A DNA stretch of 64,000 nt from contig NC_065570.1 in assembly GCF_937616625.2 (NCBI RefSeq), forward strand, positions 20,980,046 to 21,044,045, in the 5' to 3' direction. A model generated the notes under the pieces. That model saw only the letters and a program-made list of their open reading frames with translations, was not told the origin of the DNA and did not search any database. Origin of the DNA: Mercurialis annua (Eukaryota; Streptophyta; Magnoliopsida; Malpighiales; Euphorbiaceae). Positions 1 to 12,248 of this stretch are shown here, piece by piece (the stretch's first letter is position 1; every line of letters begins with the position of its first letter). A program made the position numbers and the translations under genes.

Positions 1-1581
1 TTATATAATTTGTCAAATTAAAAATGCTGATTATTTTATAATCTAAATTAATATAATTACTCAGGTAATTATATTTAATTTTAAATATCTTTTTGGAATG
101 TCTTTTTGGCTAAATTACAATTTAGCCCTTGAACGTTTTAAAAACTTATTTGATTAAGTTTTCGATTGTAACTTGGGTTACTTGAGGTTAAAGCTATTGG
201 GTTCCGTTTTAAATATTGATTTATTACTTTATCAAGTTGATTGTATAATTATAAACTATAGTTTATAATTGGGTATGATTATACTTATTTTATCAAAGTG
301 ATTTTGGGAATTATAAACTCTGGTTTATATTTTGATAAAATATTTTGGGTCAGGTTAGACTTGGGTCACCCGACATGTGAGGTAGCTTGGTAGTTATTAA
401 TAACTCGGCTAACCCAATATTTGAGGAAATTGATTTAAACTATTATTTATTTATTATTTAAGCAATACTTTTCGGAACGGATTTTAAAGCGGAAACCCAA
501 TAGACTTGGCTTATTTATTTATTTGAGTATTGTGTTACTCGTTGTGATTCATTTTTGACTCGGGTCATTACGTGATTAATTGTTCATTCTATTCTGGCTA
601 CGTTTATGCTTGACTCGGTATTGTGCTAGTCCTATGTGGTGTCTAGTATTCTTACAGTTAGGGGTTGAATGGATTTTAACTTATATATTATTTTAGACCT
701 GTCGACTGCTCCTTTTTCAGAGTGTACGCAGGGTTAGCTGGTTGCCAAGATTCACGTGGATTAGCAAGCAGTGAGTTTGTAGTGCTATTTACCGCTTTAT
801 TAAGTACCGCAATTTATTTTAGTATTATAAATGCCTTTGAACTGTTTTGAGCGATTATGGATCTGGATTGAAACGAGCCACTCGATAGGCTTGTATCGAG
901 ACTGTGTGCACCGGTAAGTACTCTGGGATCGGCAGACAAATGTCTTGCTTACGCTGGTATATGATGAGGATATGTTCCCGTCCACTCTGGGTTTATCAGT
1001 ATGCTATGTCATACTTACGTTGGGATCATTTCAATACTTCTTTCCATAATCATATTATATTAGTATAAAAAGTTTTGATTTAAGGGTTTTAAACTTAATA
1101 AATGTAAATAGTATTGCGAACTCATCTCAGTATATCTGACCCCGTTGTTTTCCCAAATTTTTCAGGTTTATAATTTGGAAGCTGGTTCACTCCGATTCTT
1201 TTGATTCCTCGGAGGTTTTTATGTTATTTAAACTAGTTACTGTTTTCGAACTCTTAGACCGCAGTAGAACTAGTTATTTATTTCATTTGATATTACACTT
1301 TGAAATTGTCGATATATTCGATTATTTATATTTGGCATGATTATTCTGGATTACGATATTGTTATATATAAGGCATGTTGTTGAACATTTAAGATATTTA
1401 AGTTATTTATATTAGAACTGTAATATAAATTGATAGACCTAGGTTGGAGTCTCGGTTGCCCTCGAGCAATTTTCTGCAGGTTTAAATGTTTATTTGATTT
1501 CCGCGAGGCTTGCTACGGGTTTTGGTACAACCATACCCATACCCTAGCGCCGGTCACGATTCATGAAATTGGGTCGTGACA
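1..1581 (+). repeat. Partial 5' LTR of outer family A element
   Basis: Matches 18029-19607 almost base for base, with roughly 20 hand-counted differences (about 1.2%) and a 2-bp length change near 1365. It ends with GGTCGTGACA at 1581, just before the PBS. The first half of the LTR, including the promoter region, lies left of the window. Confidence 0.93.
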
Positions 1582-1585
1582 AAGT

Positions 1586-1597
1586 TGGTATCAGAGC
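1586..1597 (+). other. Primer-binding site (tRNA-iMet) of outer family A element
   Basis: TGGTATCAGAGC begins four bases after the LTR end and is complementary to the 3' end of plant initiator methionine tRNA, the usual primer for plant LTR elements. It is unmutated. Confidence 0.92.
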
Positions 1598-1897
1598 TTT
1601 GGTTTCAAACCAAGGCCATTGCATGCTATGTGTTTACTCTGTTAAGTTGTTAGTGAGTCATAGGGACTACTGCGGAATTAGGTTCATGTCTTGTCTTTGA
1701 AACGTCATCTTTTGATTTTAAAAACTTTCTGCCTACACCGATAGGATTGCGTCGAGTCAGTCATTATTTATGCTTTGATTTGATGCTTTTATTTTACTAT
1801 ATTGATGTTAATTCACTTGGGTGAATTAATTGCTTTTGATTTCTCGGGAAATCTTATGTTGGTAATTTTCTTTATGTTATACTTGGGTATGATGTAA

Positions 1898-1902
1898 ATT
1901 GC
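1898..1902. repeat. Target-site duplication of inner element, left copy
   Basis: ATTGC directly before the inner LTR (TGTCACG...). The same five bases follow its right end at 12244-12248. A perfect 5-bp duplication fixes the ends of the nested insertion. Confidence 0.93.
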
Positions 1903-4900
1903 TGTCACGACCCATTTTCATGAATCGCGACCGGCGCTAGGGTATGGGTAATGTAGTACCAAAACCCGTAGCTAGCCTTCCAATTAACAAATAAACACAA
2001 TAACCTGCAGAAAACCAATGCTCGGGGGCAACCGAGACTTCAGCCTAAATCTAGCAGTTATAACAATCAACAGTTAATATAACATGCTTATCCAATTCCG
2101 AGTCTGAAATAGATTCATCATAAATCAATGTAAGTAATACAGCATGCCAGAGCAATATAATCAGTCGAACCAATTCGACAAAATAAATAATAATAATAAA
2201 GACGCCTAGTTACTACTGCGGTCTAAGAATAAAACAGTTTCACAGTTTTACTAAAATAAATGGAACCTCCGAGGAAAAGTAAATGCGGAGATCACCAGAC
2301 TCTCTCAGATCATAACCCTGGGGAAAATTTGGAAAACAACGGGGTCAGATATACTGAGATGAGTTTATACCACTATCTACATTTATTAAGTGGAAAACCT
2401 TTAAAACCGTTTAAAACATTTAATAACAATATTACGAATAATAGTTGGAACCCTAATTCACAATTCTAAATAATAAACATAATCCAATAGGTCTGGTCCC
2501 GAGAGCTGAGCTACACCGAGTTACCACTGACCACACTTATACCAGAGTCCCGAGAACTGAGCTACACCGAGTTACTCTACTTGGTCCCGAGAGCTATGCT
2601 CACACCGAGTTACCACATTACCATAAATACCTTTTTCCAGATCATTACCGGTGCGCACGCAGTCCTAATGATGCCCATTAGGTAGCATGTTCCAACTAAG
2701 AGCCATAATATAAAAACAGTTCGAAGTATACGTACTGTATATATATTTAATATTAAAATAACAATTTACTTAATAAAGCGGTAAATAGTAAGTACAAACT
2801 CACTGCTTGCTAATCCACGTGATAACCGGCAAGCAAACTAATCCTGGTTCGCCTCTGAAGCACGAACAGTAGACGGGTCTAGACAAATAAAATAATTATT
2901 AAAAACAGACCCTAACTCTAGAGAGTACTAGACACCACATAAGGCTAGCACAAATAACACATCGGGATAAAACAATCCAGAACAACACAAAAATACCCAA
3001 TAGGTAATAAAGCCCAATTAATGTAAGTTTATTGAGTTCTCGCTTAAAAATCCAAATTACAAATATTATTTAATAAACTTTAAATAATAATTAATTTTCA
3101 AATACTGGGTTAACTGAGTTACCGATAACTACCAAGCTACCTCACATGTCGGGTGACCCAAGTCTAACCCGACCCACAATATTTTATAAAAAATACAAAA
3201 TAGAGTTTATAATCGCAAAAATAACTTTGATAAAATAAACATAATTATATTCAATTATAAACCATACTTTATAATTATAGAAACCACTTTTGTAAAATAA
3301 TAATCAAAATATAAAACGGAACTCAACAACTTATAACTCAAGTAACCAATAGTTATAAACAATTTATTTAATAATAAAATAAATTAAGAAAACGTTTAGA
3401 ATCTAAACTTCAAATTGACACGCCGACTCAATAATTCTAAAATATAATAATTACCCGAGTAATTATAAGTTAAATGATTATAATACAAATTATTATTTTC
3501 AAAATGTAATAATCAAAAACAATTTAAATTATAAACGGTCTTAACAAAATTTTCAGATTTAAATTAAATTAACATTTTTATCGACTTAATCGATAATCAA
3601 TAGTTCGGTTTCAATTTCAGTATTTAATCAAATAATAACCTTTAATTTTATCATGAATAAATAAATAAAAATTAAGAACCAACCAATCACACTTGAGAAA
3701 CCAAATATTTATAATAATGAAACAATAGCAATAAAATCAAAGAAAGATGGCCACACAACCATGAACCCACCAATCAACATCCAATATTATGAAACTAAGA
3801 ATCCAACCAATATGAATGTCACTGTATTCAATTTCAAATGATCAACCCGGGAAAAATCTCTATTAACAGATTAATATCAATATCAATCCAACCAAAAACA
3901 TGAAGACCCAATAAACCACAATTATTGACGAAATCAAATGCTTTTCACCATTTGAAAATTTGGTTCCCGCCAAGCACATCAAAGCATGAAACCCAACTCA
4001 TAAGGACCTTACAGCAATCATCAATGGCAGCCGCAAGAACACAAATCAAAGCGTGCAACAAGGGATCGGAACGACACGACTTTTAGAAATACAAACGTAT
4101 CCAAAAGCAATTCAATTAACAATAATAACCCAAAAGTTAAACAATAATCAAACCATCATAATCAACAGATCAAACAACGAAATCCATGGCAACAACATGG
4201 ACAAGAACGTCAGCCAAAAACAACTAGAACGACGGATCGTAACTCAAGGAATTTGCGTACCGTTGGAAGATAGCAGGCTCTGGTGATTCATGAGATGCTT
4301 CGATTCAGATATGATGTGAGAAATGATCTTACACGATACTAGAACAAACCAGCATTACAACTTACGAAACGACAACACGATATTGAACGAATAACAATGA
4401 AAAGAGACGAAGAAGACTAACCAGATTCAAGAGCGGAAGGAAGGAATGGATTGTGTGGTATCTCAGAGTGTTTCTGAGTGTAAGACGGCTAGGGTTTCAG
4501 AATAAGCGAATGAAAAGAATAGGGTTTAACGAAGAAAACGAGTGAAAAAAAAGACTCAGAAATTCATTACTGCTATACAAACTATAAGTTCCTACTTCAT
4601 AATAAAAAGATGGGCTTTCTAAAAATATTATGGCCATAATCAAAATATTATGGGCTTTTCATGCACAATAATAATGTGAGAAACAATGAGGTAGGTGTTA
4701 GGCATGGGCTCATTTGCATGCAATATATATTCTTTTAAAAAAAAAAATTATAAGTACAAACCAAACACGAATCGAACGACGATCGAATCAACGAACGCGT
4801 CAAATAAAATTAAATACAATATATAATAATAAAAATTTACCTAAACCTTGACGGAAAATAAATTAAAAATAGATAAAAAAAATAATTTAAAAATACGGGA

Positions 4901-4907
4901 TATTACA
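1903..4907 (-). repeat. Inner family A 3' LTR
   Basis: Runs from TGTCACGACCC at 1903 to GGGATATTACA at 4907 as read on plus; in its own orientation it starts TGTAATATCCC and ends GGTCGTGACA. It contains three degenerate direct repeats at about 2495-2610 with the shared core CCGAGAGCT. AAACCCTA boxes lie on the minus strand at 4490-4497 and 4520-4527. Confidence 0.93.
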
Positions 4908-4920
4908 TTCTCCCAAACTT
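4908..4920 (-). other. Polypurine tract of inner family A element
   Basis: On the minus strand AAGTTTGGGAGAA directly precedes the LTR start TGTAATATCCC. A GAGGACGAATTT motif common before plant Ty3/gypsy polypurine tracts lies just upstream (about 4930-4942). Confidence 0.75.
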
Positions 4921-5262
4921 ATTAAAAATTCGTCCTCGAATTTAACACAAAACCAAAGTAATATGAAATCGCACGCATAAAATCACACATAACTCAAAAT
5001 ACGGGGGCAACACATATCCAACGGAACAAAAAAAACAATTACGTAGCATAATTTTTGATTCCCAAAATCGCTAAACTACTGAGTGACAAATCAAATAAAA
5101 ACCAATCAAAAACCGCATAAACAACCTATGTAATAGATAACTGCAATCTGAAAAGATTAAACAGACTCGCAACAAAAAAAAAATGATTCTATCACAATGA
5201 AAACTGAGGAGAGTCGAAGCGAAACAAAACAGAATTTAATCGAAAACACGGTGAAAGTATAT

Positions 5263-5284
5263 GGGGTGCTACATTCTCCCCAAC
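5263..5284 (-). other. Second polypurine tract and LTR-start-like motif, internal
   Basis: On the minus strand TTGGGGAGAA is followed by TGTAGCACCCC, which looks like another polypurine tract and LTR start, about 360 bp inside the real one. A CGAAGTCGCATTT stretch upstream resembles the GAGGACGAATTT motif near the real tract. The outer copy keeps the purine part at 16074-16089. It may be a relic of an older 3' LTR junction. Confidence 0.55.
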
Positions 5285-6772
5285 TTATAGAAATGCGACT
5301 TCGAATTTAAAACAGACTCGAAAACTCAAATGATCACCACATGCATACGCGAATTTTTATTTTTATTTTAGTTCAACAATTTGGTACCTCAAACGACTCT
5401 CCAAACACCACGTGTGAACGAATTAAAATTTATTCTTTTTCAATCGCGAAAAATAAAACATCACACTGTACGAGGAAGAAAATTTCAAAAGAACAAGCTC
5501 AAGTTTCCAAGACTGCCAAGCAACACCACAAGTGAAGGAACAACTCTAAATTCAAATCGTAATCTCACTAAGCCAACTCCTATGCTACAAACCGAAACAT
5601 ACAGACACTTTCACTAGAAATAATCTTATATCTCTTAACGCTTATGCACTATATCACTTATAGTGGTCACAACACCAATCACATCATATGAGAAATACCT
5701 AACAGCAAATTAAAAATTTCATCCTGATCAAATATGCTCTCACAAAATAATGACTAAAACTAAACACCATTAGTATCGTCTCAATTCAACCAACTAAGAT
5801 CAGCTCGACAAACTATCAACCTCGAGAAGCAAGACGTAATAAAACACACCAATTTTTAAGGAATACGTAACTTAAACTTCATACAACAAAAATTTTCATC
5901 CTCGACATTTATTTTGAATCACTGAAACGTCGAATCCTACCGAAGATCATTTGGATCAAATCACAATTAATCGGTTTATTGGTGGTGCTCGAAATAAATT
6001 TTTTTAGAAAAATGCTTTCCGCAAACACAAATATATAATTAACACCATCCTCATTTAATTTGAAATTACTAGCACCTCAAGTTAAATTTCATTTTCAACC
6101 GAAAATAATTAGTTGAAAAATCCTTTTGTTTGTAAATGCACCAACATAGTAAAATACTCTCAATTTGAATTCTCTAAAGAACTTTACTTTAAAAATAAAT
6201 TCACGATTTTTATAATATTGTTCATTTTTAAAAATCTTAAAATCCTCTTTAAATCAAGATTATAAAATTACATCACTTTCCCCAATAATAAATTTTGCAA
6301 AAGAGAACCCCTTTGTTTACGAAATAATTTCTATACCGGTATCAACATTTTTTAAGCAGATATTGAATCTGTAAAAACAAAATTTCTTTTTAGTTTTTTG
6401 TAAAAACACATGCAGAGCATAACCAATGTTCTTAAAACAAAACTCCTCAAATTATATACTCTAAACTGACACAATTCTTTAATCCGAACTAAACCTCGTG
6501 TGCAACCTTATAACCATAGCTCCTATTTACCAAATACTGATACTCCAATAATATTGAATAAATCCTTACACTGCAATTTCTCTTAAATCACCACCGTCAT
6601 CACAGAGCATTTGTCTAGTTTCCAACCAAATAAAAATTTCAAAACCGTTTGAAATTAAATAACCTTTCAAACACTATTTTCACAATATAACTCGCGAGTT
6701 TATAACAAAACATTTTTTTTTTCTGAAAAGTCCTACTGATAAAATTCGTTTTACATAATTGTGCGCCAGGGT

Positions 6773-6788
6773 GATGACAGCTCTCATC
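6773..6788 (-). other. Conserved hairpin motif in family A internal region (inner copy)
   Basis: On minus it reads GATGAGAGCTGTCATC, with 5-bp arms GATGA/TCATC. The same block, within about 50 bp of conserved flank, occurs in the outer element (14508-14523) and in family B (22951-22966). Confidence 0.7.
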
Positions 6789-9223
6789 CCCAAAGAGTTG
6801 CATTCAACCCTAATCATCTAATGTCGTGATGAATGTACTAAATGCATGTATTATTTATTTTTCTTTTAATTAGTGATCATACTCAATGCTCAATGCAGTT
6901 TCCTATTCGTGGCATTCCAAATGCATGTTCATGACATGTTTGGGCACAATTACGTGACAAAAACATTTAAATTACTTTAGCATGTTAACATTTGAAATCA
7001 ATTTTCCTTCGAAATATTTTCTATACATTATACTCTGTGAGACGTGCACTCGTCCATCTTGACATATTTGCCCATCTCTATTATTCTAGCCCACCAATTG
7101 CCATAGCCATTAACGAAATAACCCAAAATCAACAACGAAACTAAAATTTCCTAACAAGAATTCCCCCTCAAAACAAATTGGAAAATTTCCAAAGGCATTC
7201 AAGTAACACGACCGCCTTCATTGCTCCACTATCAGTTTCGGTATTTCATTGATCCACTTAAAGAAAATACCAGTGTATTATTACACTGATCAACCTCTAA
7301 CACAGTTTCCACATTCTTTTTCAGAATGCCAAAAGCCGAAAGATTTTGATACAATAATATATCACAACCGAGCCCGTCGTAAAAGCGCATACCGCTCGAA
7401 ATTTTCACGCAAGAGGCAAACACTTACGAGAAGAATTATTCCACCGGTGCTGAGTAATATAACTCAAATAGACTTCTTCTGACCAGGACAGACTCGAAAT
7501 TCGAATCTACGAACAGCTCTTGAGAATCGCTCGTTAAATTTCTTAATAACAAAATTAATCGCTTCGACCTCCGGAGTCCAACCGTTAGATCTGGCTAAAC
7601 CAAATAGAACTTCTAAAAAATCGTAGGGTCAAAACAAAAGTTCAAAACGCACATCGACGCCAATGCCAAAGTTAAGCCAAAGAAATACTAACGAGAAATA
7701 CCCTCATGTGATACTCCACACTATGAGGCCAACGAGGACAAAAACTACCATGACATAATTTAACCAAACATGAGAGACAAAAATAACAACACCGTATTAT
7801 AGGTTGTAAATTTTTCACACAACCGAAAAGCACTTGAACATCTTGCAGTAAAATAATTACTCATTAGGGTCCATAACCAATATAAATTTTAAAGGATTGA
7901 GCATAGAATATCTTATGTGATCAACGAATTCCTACCAACATGGCAGTAACTTAAATAGCCCAACAATGATTAAAATCATTAAATCATGTAATAACATTTC
8001 TAAAACGTCAATTCAGAATAAAACGAATTGTTCTACTGATTAAAAGTGCGCATTAAAACCAATTTCGAAAGCTAAAATTTATAAAATAGATTTCAAGTTG
8101 ATGTCGAGCCCCACAGTTTTAAAAAAATTCATTCTCCTGAAACCCTCTTTACAAAACTATGGTTAAAAATTTATTTCCAAATGCCTCAAATTAAAGTCAT
8201 CGAGTTAGCGGAGTGATTACCACTTCCAAGCTCAACTCCCAATTTGGGTGACCCAAGTCAAACCCTTAATAACCATTTATAAAAAGTATACAACATTCTC
8301 AAGTCCGGAAAAAATGCATTTTAAACAAATTCCAATTCTTTCAAAATAGGAAGCTCGACGTCACCCAAAGTAACAACATTAGACTCATAGCCCAAGTGAG
8401 GAAACAATTATTCTTTAACAACTTTTTCAGAAACACATGCTTCGGCCACAACTAACAAATCAAAGTACAAGACCAATAACACCCAAGTGTTGACAAACCA
8501 CAACATAGTAAAATTACAAAAATTATCTTAGTTCGTCAAAACGGTAACACATTTCAAATAATTAGTTTTAAAACAATCATCTTGAAAGCACCAAAACTAG
8601 ACGTAACATTTAAATTTTAAGAATTTGAGAAATTCATTTTATTTTTAAAAGAACAACCCTTTATCAATCCTTAGTCCAAAATAAAATTTTGAAACATAAA
8701 AATTTCATTTTTACTGGCAAGACACTGAAAATAATCCATTTGACTATTTGCGTCAAAACACCAGTTAGGCCAAAAATAATTTCCTTACGGTAATTTAAAA
8801 TCAATACAAGGCCAACAACGTAATTCACCAAACGAGAAAAAGATTTTTCGGTTAAAAATCATTTAAACCCAAAACAATGTCAAAGACTGACAAAATATTG
8901 ATTTTTAGAAATCGAAGTTCACGGCCAACGCCAGAAGTACTCACAAAATAATTCAACGTCAATAGCGTCTTTAAAGCATAACAGCCAAAATATATCACCC
9001 AAGTGAAAAGCAACATCATTAAGATATTTAAAAGCATCAAATCAAAGTATAAATACTGACTGACTCGACACAATCCTATTGGTGTAGGCAGAATGTTTTA
9101 AAATTAAAAGATGACGTTTCTAAAGACATGACAGAATCCTATATCCGCAGTAGTTCCTAAGACACAACCATACTTAACAGAGTAAACACATAACAAGCAA
9201 ATGGCCTTGGTTTGAAACCAAAT

Positions 9224-9235
9224 GCTCTTATACCA
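9224..9235 (-). other. Primer-binding site of inner family A element
   Basis: On minus it reads TGGTATAAGAGC, one base different from the tRNA-iMet complement TGGTATCAGAGC. It begins four bases inside the LTR end at 9240. The mismatch is post-insertion or an inherited variant. Confidence 0.85.
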
Positions 9236-9239
9236 AGTT

Positions 9240-12200
9240 TGTCACGACCCATTTTCATGAATCGCGACCGGCGCTAGGGTATGGGTAATGTAGTACCAAA
9301 ACCCGTAGCTAGCCTTCCAATTAACAAATAAACACAATAACCTGCAGAAAACCAATGCTCGGGGGCAACCGAGACTTCAGCCTAAATCTAGCAGTTATAA
9401 CAATCAACAGTTAATATAACATGCTTATCCAATTCCGAGTCTGAAATAGATTCATCATAAATCAATGTAAGTAATACAGCATGCCAGAGCAATATAATCA
9501 GTCGAACCAATTCGACAAAATAAATAATAATAATAAAGACGCCTAGTTACTACTGCGGTCTAAGAATAAAACAGTTTCACAGTTTTACTAAAATAAATGG
9601 AACCTCCGAGGAAAAGTAAATGCGGAGATCACCAGACTCTCTCAGATCATAACCCTGGGGAAAATTTGGAAAACAACGGGGTCAGATATACTGAGATGAG
9701 TTTATACCACTATCTACATTTATTAAGTGGAAAACCTTTAAAACCGTTTAAAACATTTAATAACAATATTACCAATAATAGTTGGAACCCTAATTCACAA
9801 TTCTAAATAATAAACATAATCCAATAGGTCTGGTCCCGAGAGCTGAGCTACACCGAGTTATCACTGACCACACTTATACCAGAGTCCCGAGAACTGAGCT
9901 ACACCGAGTTACTCTACTTGGTCCCGAGAGCTATGCTCACACCGAGTTACCACATTACCATAAATACCTTTTTCCAGATCATTACCGGTGCGCACGCAGT
10001 CCTAATGATGCCCATTAGGTAGCATGTTCCAACTAAGAGCCATAATATAAAAACAGTTCGAAGTATACGTACTGTATATATATTTAATATTAAAATAACA
10101 ATTTACTTAATAAAGCGGTAAATAGTAAGTACAAACTCACTGCTTGCTAATCCACGTGATAACCGGCAAGCAAACTAATCCTGGTTCGCCTCTGAAGCAC
10201 GAACAGTAGACGGGTCTAGACAAATAAAATAATTATTAAAAACAGACCCTAACTCTAGAGAGTACTAGACACCACATAAGGCTAGCACAAATAACACATC
10301 GGGATAAAACAATCCAGAACAACACAAAAATACCCAATAGGTAATAAAGCCCAATTAATGTAAGTTTGTTGAGTTATCGCTTAAAAATCCAAATTACAAA
10401 TATTATTTAATAAACTTTAAATAATAATTAATTTTCAAATACTGGGTTAACTGAGTTACCGATAACTACCAAGCTACCTCACATGTCGGGTGACCCAAGT
10501 CTAACCCGACCCACAATATTTTATAAAAAATATAAAATAGAGTTTATAATCGCAAAAATAACTTTGATAAAATAAACATAATTATATTCAATTATAAACC
10601 ATACTTTATAATTATAGAAACCACTTTTGTAAAATAATAATCAAAATATAAAACGGAACTCAACAACTTATAACTCAAGTAACCAATAGTTATAAACAAT
10701 TTATTTAATAATAAAATAAATTAAGAAAACGTTTAGAATCTAAACTTCAAATTGACACGCCGACTCAATAATTCTAAAATATAATAATTACCCGAGTAAT
10801 TATAAGTTAAATGATTATAATACAAATTATTATTTTCAAAATGTAATAATCAAAAACAATTTAAATTATAAACGGTCTTAACAAAATTTTCAGATTTAAA
10901 TTAAATTAGCATTTTTATCGACTTAATCGATAATCAATAGTTCGGTTTCAATTTCAGTATTTAATCAAATAATAACCTTTAATTTTATCATGAATAAATA
11001 AATAAAAATTAAGAACCAACCAATCACACTTGAGAAACCAAATATTTATAATAATGAAACAATAACAATAAAATCAAAGAAAGATGGCCACACAACCATG
11101 AACCCACCAATCAACATCCAATATTATGAAACTAAGAATCCAACCAATATGAATGTCACTGTATTCAATTTCAAATGATCAACCCGAGAAAAATCTCTAT
11201 TAACAGATTAATATCAATATCAATCCAACCAAAAACATGAAGACCCAATAAACCACAATTATTGACGAAATCAAATGCTTTTCACCATTTGAAAATTTGG
11301 TTCCCGCCAAGCACATCAAAGCATGAAACCCAACTCATAAGGACCTTACAGCAATCATCAATGGCAGCCGCAAGAACACAAATCAAAGCGTGCAACAAGG
11401 GATCGGAACGACACGACTTTTAGAAATACAAACGTATCCAAAAGCAATTCAATTAACAATAATAACCCAAAAGTTAAACAATAATCAAACCATCATAATC
11501 AACAGATCAAACAACGAAATCCATGGCAACAACATGGACAAGAACGTCAGCCAAAAACAACTAGAACGACGGATCGTAACTCAAGGAATTTGCGTACCGT
11601 TAGAAGATAGCAGGCTCTGGTGATTCATGAGATGCTTCGATTCAGATATGATGTGAGAAATGATCTTACACGATACTAGAACAAACCAGCATTACAACTT
11701 ACGAAACGACAACATGATATTGAACGAATAACAATGAAAAGAGACGAAGAAGACTAACCAGATTCAAGAGCGGAAGGAAGGAATGGATTGTGTGGTATCT
11801 CAGAGTGTTTCTGAGTGTAAGACGGCTAGGGTTTCAGAATAAGCGAATGAAAAGAATAGGGTTTAACGAAGAAAACGAGTGAAAAAAAAAGACTTAGAAA
11901 TTCATTACTGCTATACAAACTATAAGTTCCTACTTCATAATAAAAAGATGGGCTTTCTAAAAATATTATGGCCATAATCAAAATATTATGGGCTTTTCAT
12001 GCACAATAATAATGTGAGAAACAATGAGGTAGGTGTTAGGCATGGGCTCATTTGCATGCAATATATATTCTTTAAAAAAAAAATTATAAGTACAAACCAA
12101 ACACGAATCGAACGACGATCGAATCAACGAACGCGTCAAATAAAATTAAATACAATATATAATAATAAAAATTTACCTAAACCTTGACGGAAAATAAATT

Positions 12201-12243
12201 AAAAATAGATAAAAAAAATAATTTAAAAATACGGGATATTACA
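9240..12243 (-). repeat. Inner family A 5' LTR
   Basis: The partner of 1903-4907, 3004 bp, almost identical. Substitutions noted by eye include 2437/9774, 3106-3150 versus 10440-10490 and the A-run length near 4740/12075. An AAACCCTA box lies on the minus strand at 11827-11834. It ends at 12243 and is followed by the second ATTGC. Confidence 0.93.
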
Positions 12244-12248
12244 ATTGC
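12244..12248. repeat. Target-site duplication of inner element, right copy
   Basis: ATTGC, identical to 1898-1902. After it the outer element's internal sequence resumes in register. Confidence 0.93.

Larger units (their letters stand above)
1582..1902 (+). other. Outer family A internal region, left part (noncoding)
   Basis: Begins at the PBS and stops at the nested insertion. It matches, in reverse complement, the same stretch of the inner element (about 8990-9239), which shows the two elements are one family. No coding potential was seen. Confidence 0.85.
4908..9239 (-). other. Inner family A internal region (noncoding)
   Basis: A 4.33-kb AT-rich stretch between the LTRs. It is colinear with the outer element's internal sequence. 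Reading frames are under 80 codons, occur on both strands and are not shared in length between the two copies, so I call none of them a gene. Notable parts are a hairpin block shared with family B (6773-6788) and a second polypurine-like motif (5263-5284). Confidence 0.85.
1903..12243 (-). mobile_element. Inner family A LARD-like element nested in opposite orientation
   Basis: A complete element on the minus strand with near-identical LTRs (1903-4907 and 9240-12243), PBS at 9224-9235, polypurine tract by 4908-4920 and a 4.3-kb noncoding core (4908-9239). It is inserted about 320 bp into the internal region of a member of its own family and flanked by ATTGC. The LTRs differ at only about a dozen hand-counted positions in 3.0 kb, so the insertion is young. 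No gag or pol was found on either strand; mobilisation would have required proteins supplied in trans. Confidence 0.92.

Noticed and set aside
2260..12187. Reading frames duplicated at 2260/9597 and 4053/11390 that encode identical or near-identical short proteins.
   Set aside because: They lie in the two LTRs of one element, antisense to it, so identity only reflects LTR duplication. No known motif.
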